Made by a program: the position numbers and the translations under genes. Positions 11,746 to 21,606 of a stretch of 64,000 nucleotides of DNA are shown piece after piece (the first letter of the stretch is position 1; each line of letters begins with the position of its first letter). The notes beneath the pieces are model-generated. The model saw only the letters and a list, made by a program, of their open reading frames with translations. It had not been told where the DNA came from and ran no database searches. This stretch comes from Canna indica (taxonomy: Eukaryota > Streptophyta > Magnoliopsida > Zingiberales > Cannaceae). The stretch covers positions 44,756,001 through 44,820,000 of the forward strand of contig CP136891.1 of the NCBI GenBank assembly GCA_034359265.1, written 5' to 3'.

Positions 11746-12190
11746 GGGGTTGGCACGGTAGCTGCAAGAGAGAGAAAGGGAGCGAGGGGCTGCTGGCGGC
11801 TCCTCTCTTTCCTTCAATTTGCTTGTGCGGCTCCAATAGGGAGCCGCAAGCCCTAGGGGGGAAAATTTATAATCCTTCCCACCTCTTTTAACCTGCATCC
11901 GCCTCAACCCGGATCCATACCCACTAACTTCTCAACCCGCTACCCACTAAGCTTAATTAAACTCAAATTAACCCCATATGCGACATAATTAAACAATCAT
12001 GCATACACAACATAAAATTAAATAAATTTATCTACGCAAGCAAAAATTTACATAGCTCATATTCCTACTTACCCAAGCTCGCAAGCTCGCACCGGACCAT
12101 GAGTCGACTCGATTCGACCTCGGACTAGCCCGCTAGGCTGATAAATACACACATAGATGGAAAACTAATATTAATATCTAGGATATTACA

Positions 12191-12206
12191 ATCCTCCCTC
12201 CTTAAA
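12191..12206 (-). promoter_or_regulatory. polypurine tract of element A
   Basis: The minus strand reads AAGGAGGGAGGAT directly before the 3' LTR. The same tract precedes the right LTR of element B at about 39994-40007. Confidence 0.9.
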
Positions 12207-12238
12207 GAAAATTTGTCCTAGAATTTCAGAAAAAGAAC

Positions 12239-12712
12239 TTAAGGACTCACCAGATTATCAAACAACGAATGATAACACTCCCTCATATCATGCTCCACCT
12301 CCCAGGTGGCCTCCTGCCCGGAATGGTGCTCCCACATGACCTTAACCAAGGAAATCTCCTTGGACCTTAATTTTCTGATTTGCCGGTCTAGCACCTCAAT
12401 TGGCCGCTCCTCATAGGAAACTGCTGAATCCAACTCCACTGCTGTAGGCTCAATCACATGGGACTCCTCTCGAATGTACTTCTTCAGCATAGACACATGG
12501 AACACTGGATGCACTCGGTGCATACTTGGAGGTAAGGCTAACTCATAGGCCATAGCTCCCCTGCGCATGAGAATAGGAAATGGTCTAATGAACCTAGGGC
12601 TTAGCTTTTCTTTCTTTCCAAACCTTACCACCCCTTTCATAGGGGACACCTTGAGGAACATCATGTCCCCCTCAGCAAACTCTACCTCCCTAGCCTTTCT
12701 ATCGGCATACAT
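12239..12712 (-). pseudogene. pol: element A integrase C-terminus with chromodomain-like tail
   Basis: About 157 codons forming the end of the polyprotein. They carry the integrase GPY/F-like region (FLKVSPMKGVVRFGKKEKLSPRF shortened: key words KGVxRFGKxxKLSPRF) and VHPVFHVSMLKKY. Near the end is LVKVMWEHHSGQEATWE, which fits the chromodomain-like motif that lets chromoviruses target particular chromatin. A stop separates this frame from the next one upstream at 12716. Elements B and C carry the same segment; in C it is cut off before the chromodomain is complete. Confidence 0.85.
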
Positions 12713-12715
12713 CTT

Positions 12716-13057
12716 CTAGCGACTCTGAGCCGCCAACAGCCTCTCTCTGATTAACTTCACCTTTTCTACTACCTCCTCCACCAGGTCAGGTCCCATCACA
12801 AGGGAATGTCCTGTCTCAAACCAACTTACAAGCGACCTACATCTCCGCCTATACAATGCTTCAAATGGGGCAATCCCGATGCTACTGTGATAGTTGTTAT
12901 TGTAGGCAAACTCAATCAGGGATAAGTGCCTCTCCCAACTACCCTCCAAATCTAGGACACAAACTCTCAGCATATCCTCCAATGTTTGAATGGTCTGCTT
13001 TGACTGACCATCTGTCTGAGGGTAAAATGCAGTGCTGAACCGAACCTGCGTGCCCAA
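12716..13057 (-). pseudogene. pol: element A integrase core, second half
   Basis: Integrase inserts the DNA copy into the genome. This piece holds YPQTDGQSKQTIQTLEDML and the downstream EFAYNNNYHSSIG and YRRRC words. In related integrases the residue after DGQS is the third catalytic acid, glutamate; here it is lysine. Stops bound the piece on both sides, so no single frame spans the core. Confidence 0.85.
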
Positions 13058-13072
13058 TGCCTCTTGGAAAGA

Positions 13073-14839
13073 CTACCAAAATTGAGCTCTGAACTGAGTA
13101 CCCCGATATGAGATGATCATAACTGGAACACCATGATAAGCGGCGATCCTATCCAAAAGCAACCTCGCATACTGCTCGGCTGAAAAGGTCGTCCTGACTA
13201 GTATAAAATGCGAAGTCTTGGTTAGGCGATCCACCACTACCCAGATAGAATCATTGCACTTCCTAGACTTTGGCAACCCCGTCACAAAATCCATGGTTAT
13301 CTTCTCCAATTTCCACTCTAGTACTTCTAGGTTTTGGAACAACCCTGTTGACTTTAAATACTTAGCCTTAACCTGCTGAAACACCAGGCACTTAGACACG
13401 AACTCGGCCACTTCTCTTTTCATACCTTTCCACCAATAATTCTGCCTTAGATCTCGGTACATCTTTGTGGCTCCCAGATGCATAGTGTATGTGGACCGAT
13501 GAGTCATCTTTAGCACTTGCTTGCGAACCTCGGCCATATCTGGCACCACTATCCGGTTTTTAAACCTCAGAACGCCCTTCGAGTCAACACCGAACCCATT
13601 ATCGGCATCGCCCCTCCAGGCCAGATCCTTAGTGAGAATACAGAAAGCATCCTTCTCCTGCGCTGCTCGCAACATATCCACCAACGTGGACTGCACCCCC
13701 AGGTGAGCCACCAGCGCACCAGAAGCTGACACTGATAAGACTGCCCCGCCAACCAAACATATGACCATATCCTGGTCCAGCGGCCTCCTCCTGACTGCCA
13801 AATGCGCCAGACTACCTATAGACTTCCTGCTCAAATCATCAGCCACCACATTAGCCTTCCCCGGATGGTACATGATCGTGCAGTCATAGTCCTTCAAAAG
13901 CTCAAGCCATCTTCTCTGCCTCAGGTTCAACTCTTTATGGGTGAGCAAATACTGGACTGTCTTATGATCAGTGTATATCTCACAAGCCTCGCCATAAAGG
14001 TAGTGACACCACAGCATCAATGCGAACACCACTACTACCAGCTCAAGATCATGAGTCAAGTAATTCTTCTCGTGAACCTTCAATTGCCTGGAGGCATAAG
14101 CTATGACATTGCCATTCTGCATCAACACACAACCCAAGCCAACCCGGGAGGCATCACAATAAACAACAAATCCTCCCAAGCCCAAGGGTACTACTAGAAC
14201 TGGTGCCAACGTCAAGCGGTCCTTGAAATTCAGAAAGCTCTCCTCGCACTTACTGTCCCATTCGAACTTGACCTTCTTTTGAGTCAGGCGGGTCAATAGC
14301 GCTGCGATCCTGGAGAAATTCTCCACAAATTTTTTGTAATAACCTGCCAGCCCCAGGAAACTGCAGATCTCAGTGACATTAGTCGGCCTCTTCCAATTCT
14401 GAACTACTTCTATCTTTACGGGGTCCACCTTTACCCCTTCCCTAGACACCACATGGCCAAGGAACCCCACACTCTCCAGCCAGAACTCACACTTGGAGAA
14501 TTTGGCATATAAGTGTTGCTCCCGGAGAGTCTCTAGAACCATCTGCAAATGCTCAGTATGCTCCTCCCTACTCCTGGAATATATCAAGATATCATCAATG
14601 AACACAATCACAAATTTATCCAAGTATTCCCTGAACACTCGGTTCATCAGGTCCATAAATATTGCAGGTGCATTAGTGAGCCCAAAGGACATCACCAGGA
14701 ACTCAAAGCGTCCATACCTCGACCTGAAAGCGGTCTCAGGGACGTCACTGTTCCGGATCCTCAACTGATGGTACCCTGACCGTAGGTCAATCTTAGAAAA
14801 CCACTTAGCTCCCTGAAGGCTGATCAAATAAATCATCAA
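13073..14839 (-). pseudogene. pol: element A reverse transcriptase, RNase H and start of integrase
   Basis: One long open frame of 588 codons. It starts inside the RT palm ([13 protein letters not shown]) and contains the catalytic FIDDILIYS, then [12 protein letters not shown]. RNase H follows, with CDAS, GLGCVL, YTDHK and [15 protein letters not shown]. The zinc-binding domain of integrase ([17 protein letters not shown]) comes next, with the last cysteine pair damaged (CLVFQQ where relatives have CLVCQQ). The first part of the integrase core has [10 protein letters not shown]. Near the end SYRGTQF stands where family members have SDRGTQF, so the second catalytic aspartate is lost. It overlaps the upstream frame by about 35 bases, indicating a frameshift in RT near 14820. 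Confidence 0.92.
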
Positions 14840-15629
14840 TCATAGGTAGCGGGTACCGGTTCTTCACCATTACCTTGTTAAGCTGTCGGTAATCAATGCA
14901 CATCTGCATGGACCCATCTTTCTTTTTCACAAAGAGCATTGAAGCACCCCAAGGTGAAACACTTGGGCGAATGAAACCCAACTCAAGCAGCTCTTGCAAC
15001 TGGGACTTCAACTCCATCAACTCAGCTGGTACCATCTGATACGATGGAATAGAGATTGACTTCACCCGTGGCTGGAAATCAATACAGAATTCGATCTCCC
15101 TCTCTGGAGGTAACACTGGCAACTCCTCTAGGAACACATTAGAGAACCCGCATACCACAGGCATTCCCCCGATCTCCCTAGCCACACCTCCATCTCCCTC
15201 TGCCACAGACACAAAAGCCAAGAAGGACTGACATCCACCCAAAAGTAGCTTCCGAGCATTGAGAGCTAAAATTGCCATCAACGAATCTCCCCTTCCCTCA
15301 CCCTGGAAGATAAACTGGGGCAATCTGGGCTTACTTAAGGTCACAGTCTTAGCCCTGTAATCAACTAAGGCAAAATAGTCTGCCAACCATTCCATGCCCA
15401 AAATCACATCAAGCTTCAGCATCGGCAGGAGTGTCAATTCGGCTATCAACACATGCCCACAAATGACAACCTCGCAGCCCCGAAAGAGTGTCTCTGCCAT
15501 CACAGAAACGCCCGTAGGTGTAGACACGACAAGAGGCAAATCAAGCACAAACGGTTCCCCTGCCAACTTAGCAGCAAACAAAGCAGATACAAAAGAGTGC
15601 GTAGCACCTGGATCAAACAAGACATGCAA
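14805..15629 (-). pseudogene. pol: element A aspartic protease and N-terminal reverse transcriptase
   Basis: The protease active site FDPGATHSF lies near residue 8 and the flap-side [12 protein letters not shown] about 100 residues on; it would cleave Gag-Pol. A linker with the conserved [10 protein letters not shown] follows, then the start of RT ([32 protein letters not shown]). The frame ends shortly after IDDLFDQ through a frameshift into the next RT frame. Upstream, a one-base shift near 15630 separates it from the linker SAIACL and the CACTA insertion site at 15722. Confidence 0.9.
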
Positions 15630-15734
15630 TAGCAGAACCTACAACAAGGTTACCTGATACTACTGCCCTGGACGCCTCAGCGCCATCTTGGTTCATAACA
15701 AACACCTGTGTAGCGGGCCTCTCACTACAAAAAA

Positions 15735-16220
15735 TTTAGGCTTTAGTAAGGGTCGCGACCCTCACTAAAACCCCATATGACCCTCACTAAAAACTTTTAG
15801 TGAGGGTCACCCGGCCCTCACACGTCGTCAGGAAGAGTCTCGTCACTGAAAATATAGGTGAGAGTCACTTATATTTAGTAAGGGTCACTGATGACCCTCA
15901 CTAAAAGATAGTTTTTGTGAGGGTCAATTTTGCTTCACAAAAGCTACTTTTAGTGAGGGTCGACATAACCCTCACCTATACTTTTAGTGACGAGACTTTT
16001 CCCGATGACGTTTGATGACCAGGTGACCCTCGCTAAAGGCTTTTAGTGAGGGTCATATGGGATTTTAGTGAGGGCCGCGACCCTCACTAATTCCTACATT
16101 TGTGAGAATCGATGACCCCCACTAATTCTTACATTTTGTGAGGGTCGTTGACCTCGCTAAAACTTTGTTTTTATAAATTAATTTTTTTCGTGAGTGTCTC
16201 CTGACCCTCACTAAAAGTTA
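15735..16220. repeat. left subterminal repeats of the CACTA element
   Basis: More than ten copies of AGTGAGGGTC or its complement GACCCTCACT, some forming back-to-back palindromes (for example around 15750-15760). They are the expected binding sites of the TNPA-type protein. Confidence 0.88.
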
Positions 16221-16473
16221 TTATAACATACATATAAAACATAATAACTTTTATAATTTAATTATATTTACATAAATCATAAGAAGCATATAAAGACAAA
16301 AAATTACATGTCATCATTTAATATATAATATATCTATTACAAAATTCATAAAGTATCACTACGTGGTCCATTACAAAAAACACATCTAATAAAGTATCAA
16401 TCCCATTACATAAAAATTTCAACTTTAAAATAAAATTCAGACATGTTCTACTAATTCATACAAAAATCAAGAT

Positions 16474-17026
16474 CTATCTTCGCAAATTCTTTCCTTTCTT
16501 CCCACCTTTCATCTTGTCCATGAAAGCAACTTTCATATTCATCTTTCTTCTTTCATCTTCAAAATTTTCTTCCATCTTCTTTCTCTCCGCTTCCATCTTC
16601 CTTTTTTCTTCTTTCTTATTAAGCTCCTTTGTAGCATATATGAGAGCAACTCCACCACCTACATACATGAAGGCAGAAGAGAACAAGGTAATTAAAAATC
16701 TAGCTTGCATTCTTTTTACAAAATAAAGAGTAATAAGTGAAATCTTACCCGGCAAAATTCCCTCTTTCACAACTGCTCTTGCAACATTTAGAGCATGTGT
16801 AGCCCTATCTTTTCTCTCACCAACTTCAGCCTCACTTGCTCCACCAATATAGAGATAGATGAGCATATACAGTTGTTCAAATTATGGGCCAAATGAATGC
16901 ATGAATTTCAGCCGGCATACCTTGAGGACAGCGACACCTCCAGAGAGCTTTGACAACCTTTCTTGCGCTTTTTCCTTGTCAAACATTGCAGTACTTTTTT
17001 CTATAGTTGTTCTTAATTGTTGAAAT
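16474..17026 (-). pseudogene. captured mitochondrial CPN60 (HSP60) exons fused to a charged tail
   Basis: Three exon-like blocks on the minus strand match the mitochondrial chaperonin CPN60, whose normal product folds proteins in the matrix. Block one (about 16921-17026) reads [20 protein letters not shown] and is followed by GTATGC at the exon end. Block two (16749-16848) reads [20 protein letters not shown] ... KEGILPG and is followed by GTAAGA. Block three (about 16612-16658) reads [15 protein letters not shown] and is preceded by TATGTAG. The intron between two and three keeps GT and AG, whereas the acceptor before block two seems to have lost its AG. After block three the frame continues into about 45 residues rich in K, E, R and M with no CPN60 counterpart. 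An open frame of 130 codons (16474-16866) runs from block two through the intron into the tail. Confidence 0.85.
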
Positions 17027-17029
17027 GTA

Positions 17030-18080
17030 AAAGAATTATCTCAGTGCCTCCTAAATTAGTTTAAAAAAACTCCATACTGATAATTTCAAACATATCCCTC
17101 AAAGGGGACAATCCATTATGTGTATATTAGTACATTCATTGTTGGGGGAGTAGATGGATGTACTACTGCATGGATGATAAAGTAATTGGAAAGGACAAAA
17201 GAAGGAGGCACAAGAAAGCTAAAGTGTAGCATATCATTTACTTCTAATTGTTCCCCTATAAAGAATACTTATTAGGTAGAAATGCTAATTAGGTAGCATG
17301 GAACCACAAGCATTCTGCAATCTATCTTGAAAATAGCATTCCTTGTTATTTTGTTAACATTCAAGGTTTCATAATAAACAGACTCTTCACCTTTAATTTT
17401 CTAGGTATGTAACATATCAATCCTGTCAATAATATTTTGTTAGTTGGGAGCTTAAGTTAATTTGTGAAGTGTTTTTTTATTCATTTGTTATGCTGCCATT
17501 TTATTTTTGGGTTGCTAATTAACAAGTATAACTTTAATTCAGGATACTTATATGTTTCAAGTTGAATCCATTTGAGCATATGAACTTATCCTTTGATCAC
17601 CTATTGATCATGACAAGAAGCAATTGAGAAGGGTAAAGCTACTTTCCGCAATTATATGTCATATGTAATCTAAAACTGTTGATATTGATGGAGTCATCAT
17701 TGCTAGTTCATCCAGATAACTGCAAGCATCCGCAAGCAATAGGTAGCATTAGCAAAATTTCAGTAGAACATTACCAACAATGACAAAATTATAATATGTA
17801 ACAAGTAATAGGTAGTATTAGCAAAATTTAATTAGGGTCAGAGTTTTTGAGTCACACAAGACATGTATGTGATTGCAATCTATAACAAACAATGACAGAA
17901 TTATAAGATTGTGACTCATACTTATTATCTGAGTTATTCTCAGATATTTTAGGAAATAGAAAATTCAGAAAAGATATTTGGAAGAAAATAGATCATCAGC
18001 TCTCAAATAGCTTCAATCAAAGCTAATTAGAAGCATTTGATGCGATTAGGTCATCAAGTACTCAAAGTATAACGAAATTC
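17030..18080. other. non-coding interior of the CACTA element
   Basis: AT-rich sequence between the two captured fragments. No coding motif was recognised. It may be intron or flanking DNA taken with the chaperonin fragment. Short direct repeats (GGTAGTATTAGCAAAATTT-type, near 17740-17830) are present. Confidence 0.4.
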
Positions 18081-18313
18081 CATTTGTGAACTATACAAAC
18101 GAACAAATCTTTCACATGATCTGTGATTTCGAAATCTCAATTACCTCAGGTTTCTTCGCCTACAAATACTCTTCATGGATTGGAGCAGCTCATAAGACTT
18201 GGGATCCCTGTCCTTCCGAGACAGCTCACCTGCCATTAATCACCAAAAGAGAAAGCTTTCAAGCTCTTGCAGACCTCGATCCTCCAAATCTCTGCCAAGA
18301 ATCGAGCTCTCAC

Positions 18314-18582
18314 CGCGCTTGTTCTGCACAGAGTGGGAGAGCGCCCAGAGCAGAGCGGTCTTCGACTCCGGGGTGGCCACCGCCACGATCATGATCCTTC
18401 TGCCGCGGACAGCCTCGTCGGCTACTTAATTCTTCCTTGGGGTTTTTGATCGCTTCCTCGGGTTGCTCGGATGGGGGAGGCTTGGCTTCGAGCAGCGCCG
18501 GGGGTGGCGATCGGACCCTGACGCGAGCGGTGGTGATGCGGTTGAGGCAGAAGCTCGGGAGCCTGGGGCTGGCTCTACCCAT
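18314..18582 (-). pseudogene. captured first exon of a universal-stress-protein (USP-like) gene
   Basis: A GC-rich island in an AT-rich element. On the minus strand ATG at 18580-18582 opens a frame with MGRASPRLPSFCLNRIT and RVRVRSPPP, an N-terminus I associate with a plant family of USP-like (adenine nucleotide alpha-hydrolase-like) proteins. After about 52 codons the match moves by one frame near 18425 and continues as GRRIMIVAVATPESKTALLW then ALSHSVQNK, the first strand and helix of the USP fold. So one indel broke the copy. A GTGAG donor-like site at 18313 closes the segment, as expected for the end of exon 1. The nucleotide-binding loop further downstream in the parent gene is missing. 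Normal USPs bind ATP/AMP in stress responses; this fragment cannot. Confidence 0.8.
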
Positions 18583-18599
18583 GTCTGAGGCTTCTGCTT

Positions 18600-19255
18600 C
18601 TGCTGCTGCTAAATAAATAAATGAATAGCTTGAATCAAAGCTAAATAAATGAAGCTTTTATTATTTTTATTATTTTTATTATTTAATTATTTAATTATTA
18701 TTTTTGAATTAATTTTTATTATTTCAATTAATAATTTATTTCAATTTTATTTTTACATATTTAATAAGTGAACCTTAATAAATAAATAAATATTTTGATA
18801 TATTTTATTATTTTTATATATTTATTTCAATTAATAAATAAATGAAGCTTGAATCAAAGCTAATTTTATTCTTTCAATTTTATTATTTTTTATTTTTTAT
18901 TTTTGAATTAATTTTTATTTATTTTTAGATTTAGAAATGAGAGATAGAAAATTGTGAGTGTCAATTTTTTACCATCACAAAATGTAAATATAATATTAAA
19001 GGCAAATTTCATTTCAAATTTTAAAATATATTTAATCAATTATTACTCTTTCATATTGTTAATAATTTTATTATTAAATTGTTATTTATTTAATAATAAT
19101 TTTATTAAGTATAAATTTTGAGGCATGAGGTGTGAGAATTTTAATTACTTTATTTTTTACTCAATAATATTTTATATTTTTTAAATATATTTAATCAATT
19201 ATTTAATTATCAAAATTTATTTTTATTTTTAAATTAATTTTTATTTATTTTCATA
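18600..19255. other. A/T-rich low-complexity stretch of the CACTA element
   Basis: Runs of TTTATTATTTTT and AATAAATAAATG repeat many times, including a duplicated GAATCAAAGCTAA near 18626 and 18850. No coding signal. Confidence 0.6.
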
Positions 19256-19264
19256 TTTAGAAGT

Positions 19265-19745
19265 GAGAGGTAGGAATTGGTGAGGGTCACCATGTTGTCA
19301 TCACAATACATACTTTTTAGTGAGGGTCACAATGTCCTCACGAAATATACTTTTTAGGGAGGGTCATACTCGACCCTCACAAAATACAAGATTTCGTGAG
19401 GGTCATGATGTTGTCCTCACAAAATATACTTATTAGTGGGGATCATATTAGACCCTCACAAAATACAGAATTTCGTGAATGTCACGCTATCCTCACAATA
19501 TATACTTTTTAGTGAGGGTCATATCTGACCCTCATAAAATAATTTATTTTTACTGACGGGTTTTCGTGAGGGTCATGGTGTTGTCCTCACTATATATACT
19601 TTTTAGTGAGAGTTATACCCGACCCTCACAAAAGTGTTCTTTTACTGACGGGTTTTCGTGAGGGTCGACTAGCGACCCCCATAAATAGGTTGATTTAGTG
19701 AGGGTCGATACGTGACCCCCACCAAATCTCGTCACCAAAAGCCAA
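19265..19745. repeat. right subterminal repeats of the CACTA element
   Basis: About twelve AGTGAGGGTCA/TGACCCTCACA-type units, many of the form TTTCGTGAGGGTCATG...ACCCTCAC, in both orientations, ending in the right terminal repeat. Confidence 0.88.
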
Positions 19746-19761
19746 ATTTCTTGTAGTGTCT

Positions 19762-20979
19762 CTGAACCACCAGCTCGTTGGCCTCCTCCCTTAGTTTTAC
19801 CCCTCTGAGCTACGGAACCTACTAACATCAGTGTCTTTCCTCTGGTTTGATTAGGTTGCTGATTGCCCTTGCTAAGACAATCCTTTTTGTAATGCCCAGT
19901 TTGGCCACAGGTGAAACATACCTTTGAACGTCCCTAGCAAGCCCCCCTAGTGCTTCCTGTGACATCGGTTACATTACTGCGGCCCAAGTCTCTACTGCGA
20001 ACCTCCAGATAACGCCCCTAGTCCTGAACCCATGTGGCCTCTAGAACTTTTATGACCTCTGCCCTGTTATGGATCCGCTGTCTTGAAAGTTCCCTCTGAG
20101 TGAGCTGGCCGACCCCCCGAAGGCTGGGGCCGAAACTTTTTCTTCTGGGGCCCATCCTGCCTATCTGTCGGTACCAGTGCCTCCTTTCGGAGCGCCTCAT
20201 CTACAACCCGAGCAAAGGAAGTGTCATATGTGTAATGGATGAGTTTGGCGATCTGCGGCCTCAACCCTTCAACAAACCTCTTGACCCTGGCGGTCTCTGT
20301 GGCTATCAAGGTGGGATGGTACTTCGAGAGTCGAGTGAACTCCATCTCATAATCTATCACCGACATACTGCTCGTTTGACGTAGTAGCTCGAACTCTTTT
20401 GCCCACCTGTCCCGAACGCTCATCAGCAGGTACTTCTCTACCATAGCAGCTCTAAACTCCTCCCAAGTAGAGGATGGTGCATCTGCTGTCCTACGATCCC
20501 TCCAGGTGTGAAGCCAATCCTTGGCTGGACCTCTCATCAGTAACCCGATCAATCGAGCGGTCATTTCAGAAGAAAAACCAAGCTCCTTACACAACTCAAA
20601 GCAATCTCCCAAGAAATTGGCAACCTCCACCTGCTGAGCTGTCCCTGAATGCAACAAAATCTGCATATGGAGGTGCTCTGGGGGCTCTGACCACCGGTGA
20701 TACTGGCTGGACCACCTCTGGTACTGCGGGTGCTGCTGGTACTGGTTGTGGCTGCTACCTCAGCTCCTGCTCCCTGCGGAGCGCCTCAGTCAGCTCAGCC
20801 ACTCGGGCCTCCAACTGTACAATCATGGGATCATGTCCCACATCTTCTCGAGCCTGCGGTGGTCTCCCGCAACCCTGGCCCCGGCCTCGGCCTCGGTGCT
20901 CAATAGAGTTGCTGTCACTACATCTCCTTGCGACATCAAAGGCCTCTATCAATCTAGAATCAAAAAAAGAAAATATCAA
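19762..20979 (-). pseudogene. gag: element A Gag
   Basis: Capsid precursor of the gypsy element. The first part (20755-20979) is low-complexity, with GRGRGQG and a heptad-like VQLEARVAELTEALRREQELR shortened to VAELTEALRR as the key part. A frame break follows, then 199 codons (20067-20666) with the retrotransposon-gag core: FLGDCFELC, RGPAKDWLHTWRDRR, EEFRAAMVEKYL, YEMEFTRLSKYHP and KRFVEGLRPQI. The CCHC knuckle CFTCGQTGHYKKDC is encoded at 19877-19918 in a further frame. The CACTA element starts just after it. Elements B and C have the same domain order and spacing. Confidence 0.9.
19877..19918 (-). other. CCHC zinc knuckle of element A Gag
   Basis: Encodes C-x2-C-x4-H-x4-C (CFTCGQTGHYKKDC), the RNA-binding nucleocapsid motif. 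All four zinc ligands are intact. Confidence 0.92.
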
Positions 20980-21145
20980 AATTAGACAATTTAATTCACC
21001 CTAAGTCGTTAAGTAACTTAACCACAAGTCGTGCTGAGGTGCAGACTTAGCTCATTGATCTCATAATATACCCCTACCGTATACTGACATGCTAGCAATG
21101 CCCTATACGGTGACAACTCTAGGTCATAGTCAGATCGAACCACAT

Positions 21146-21157
21146 GCTCTGTTACCA
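21146..21157 (-). promoter_or_regulatory. primer binding site of element A
   Basis: The minus strand reads TGGTAACAGAGC three bases past the 5' LTR, one base from the initiator tRNA-Met complement TGGTATCAGAGC. Confidence 0.85.
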
Positions 21158-21606
21158 CATTGTCACGCCCTAACTCAGGGTCGCGTGACCGACCAGGGTA
21201 TACGTGTGTAACATGCTTATACCCCGCAGCCTAACCCATGCACATGATATCTCAACAACAAAATATAGCGAAAAGAAGTAAACGAGTTTTATTTCAAAAT
21301 AAAAACCAAACCAGTTTTTAGAAAAGCAGTAAAGTTTTTATCAAAGGTTCAAATGCGGAAAGAAACAAAACTTTACAATAAAACTGGTTTTGTTTCTTAA
21401 CATGAATCTGAAACAAAACATGACCCCTAACTAGTTCTCTTAACAATAAAATCTGAAATAAAACATGAATATCCCCACGGGACTACAACTCCAAAATGTC
21501 AAATCATAGTGCATGACAAACTACTACAGACTCGACTACGACCTCTAACTATGACTGCTTTTTATGATATCAATGTAACTCCTTCGCCCTCCTCACTGGT
21601 CAGGCT

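Larger units (their letters stand above)
9839..12190 (-). repeat. 3' LTR of element A, inner piece
   Basis: Continuation of the LTR begun at 1505, ending GGATATTACA. It holds the hairpin array (10033-10481), the predicted splice donor on the minus strand (GTGAGTGG, start at 11581), a GA microsatellite, a GCGGCTCC/GGGAGCCGC inverted repeat (about 11827-11848) and a TATAAAT box (11865-11871, minus). Open frames across 11470-11907 are low-complexity leader sequence and I do not regard them as genes. Confidence 0.9.
15723..19758. mobile_element. CACTA (En/Spm) transposon carrying host gene fragments
   Basis: A 4036-bp element with terminal inverted repeats CACTACAAAAAATTT and, at the right, the complement of CACTACAAGAAATTT. 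It has a 3-bp target duplication TCT (15720-15722 and 19759-19761). Both ends hold many direct and inverted copies of AGTGAGGGTC, the subterminal repeats typical of the superfamily. It sits between gag and protease of element A. I find no transposase, but there are fragments of two unrelated host genes on the minus strand, a mitochondrial chaperonin CPN60 and a universal-stress-protein gene. This is a non-autonomous, gene-capturing (Pack-CACTA-type) element. Confidence 0.92.

Noticed and set aside
11470..11907. 145-codon minus-strand frame rich in Ser, Leu and Pro
   Set aside because: It is the CT/GA-rich LTR leader; the equivalent frames in the other LTRs are not conserved at protein level.
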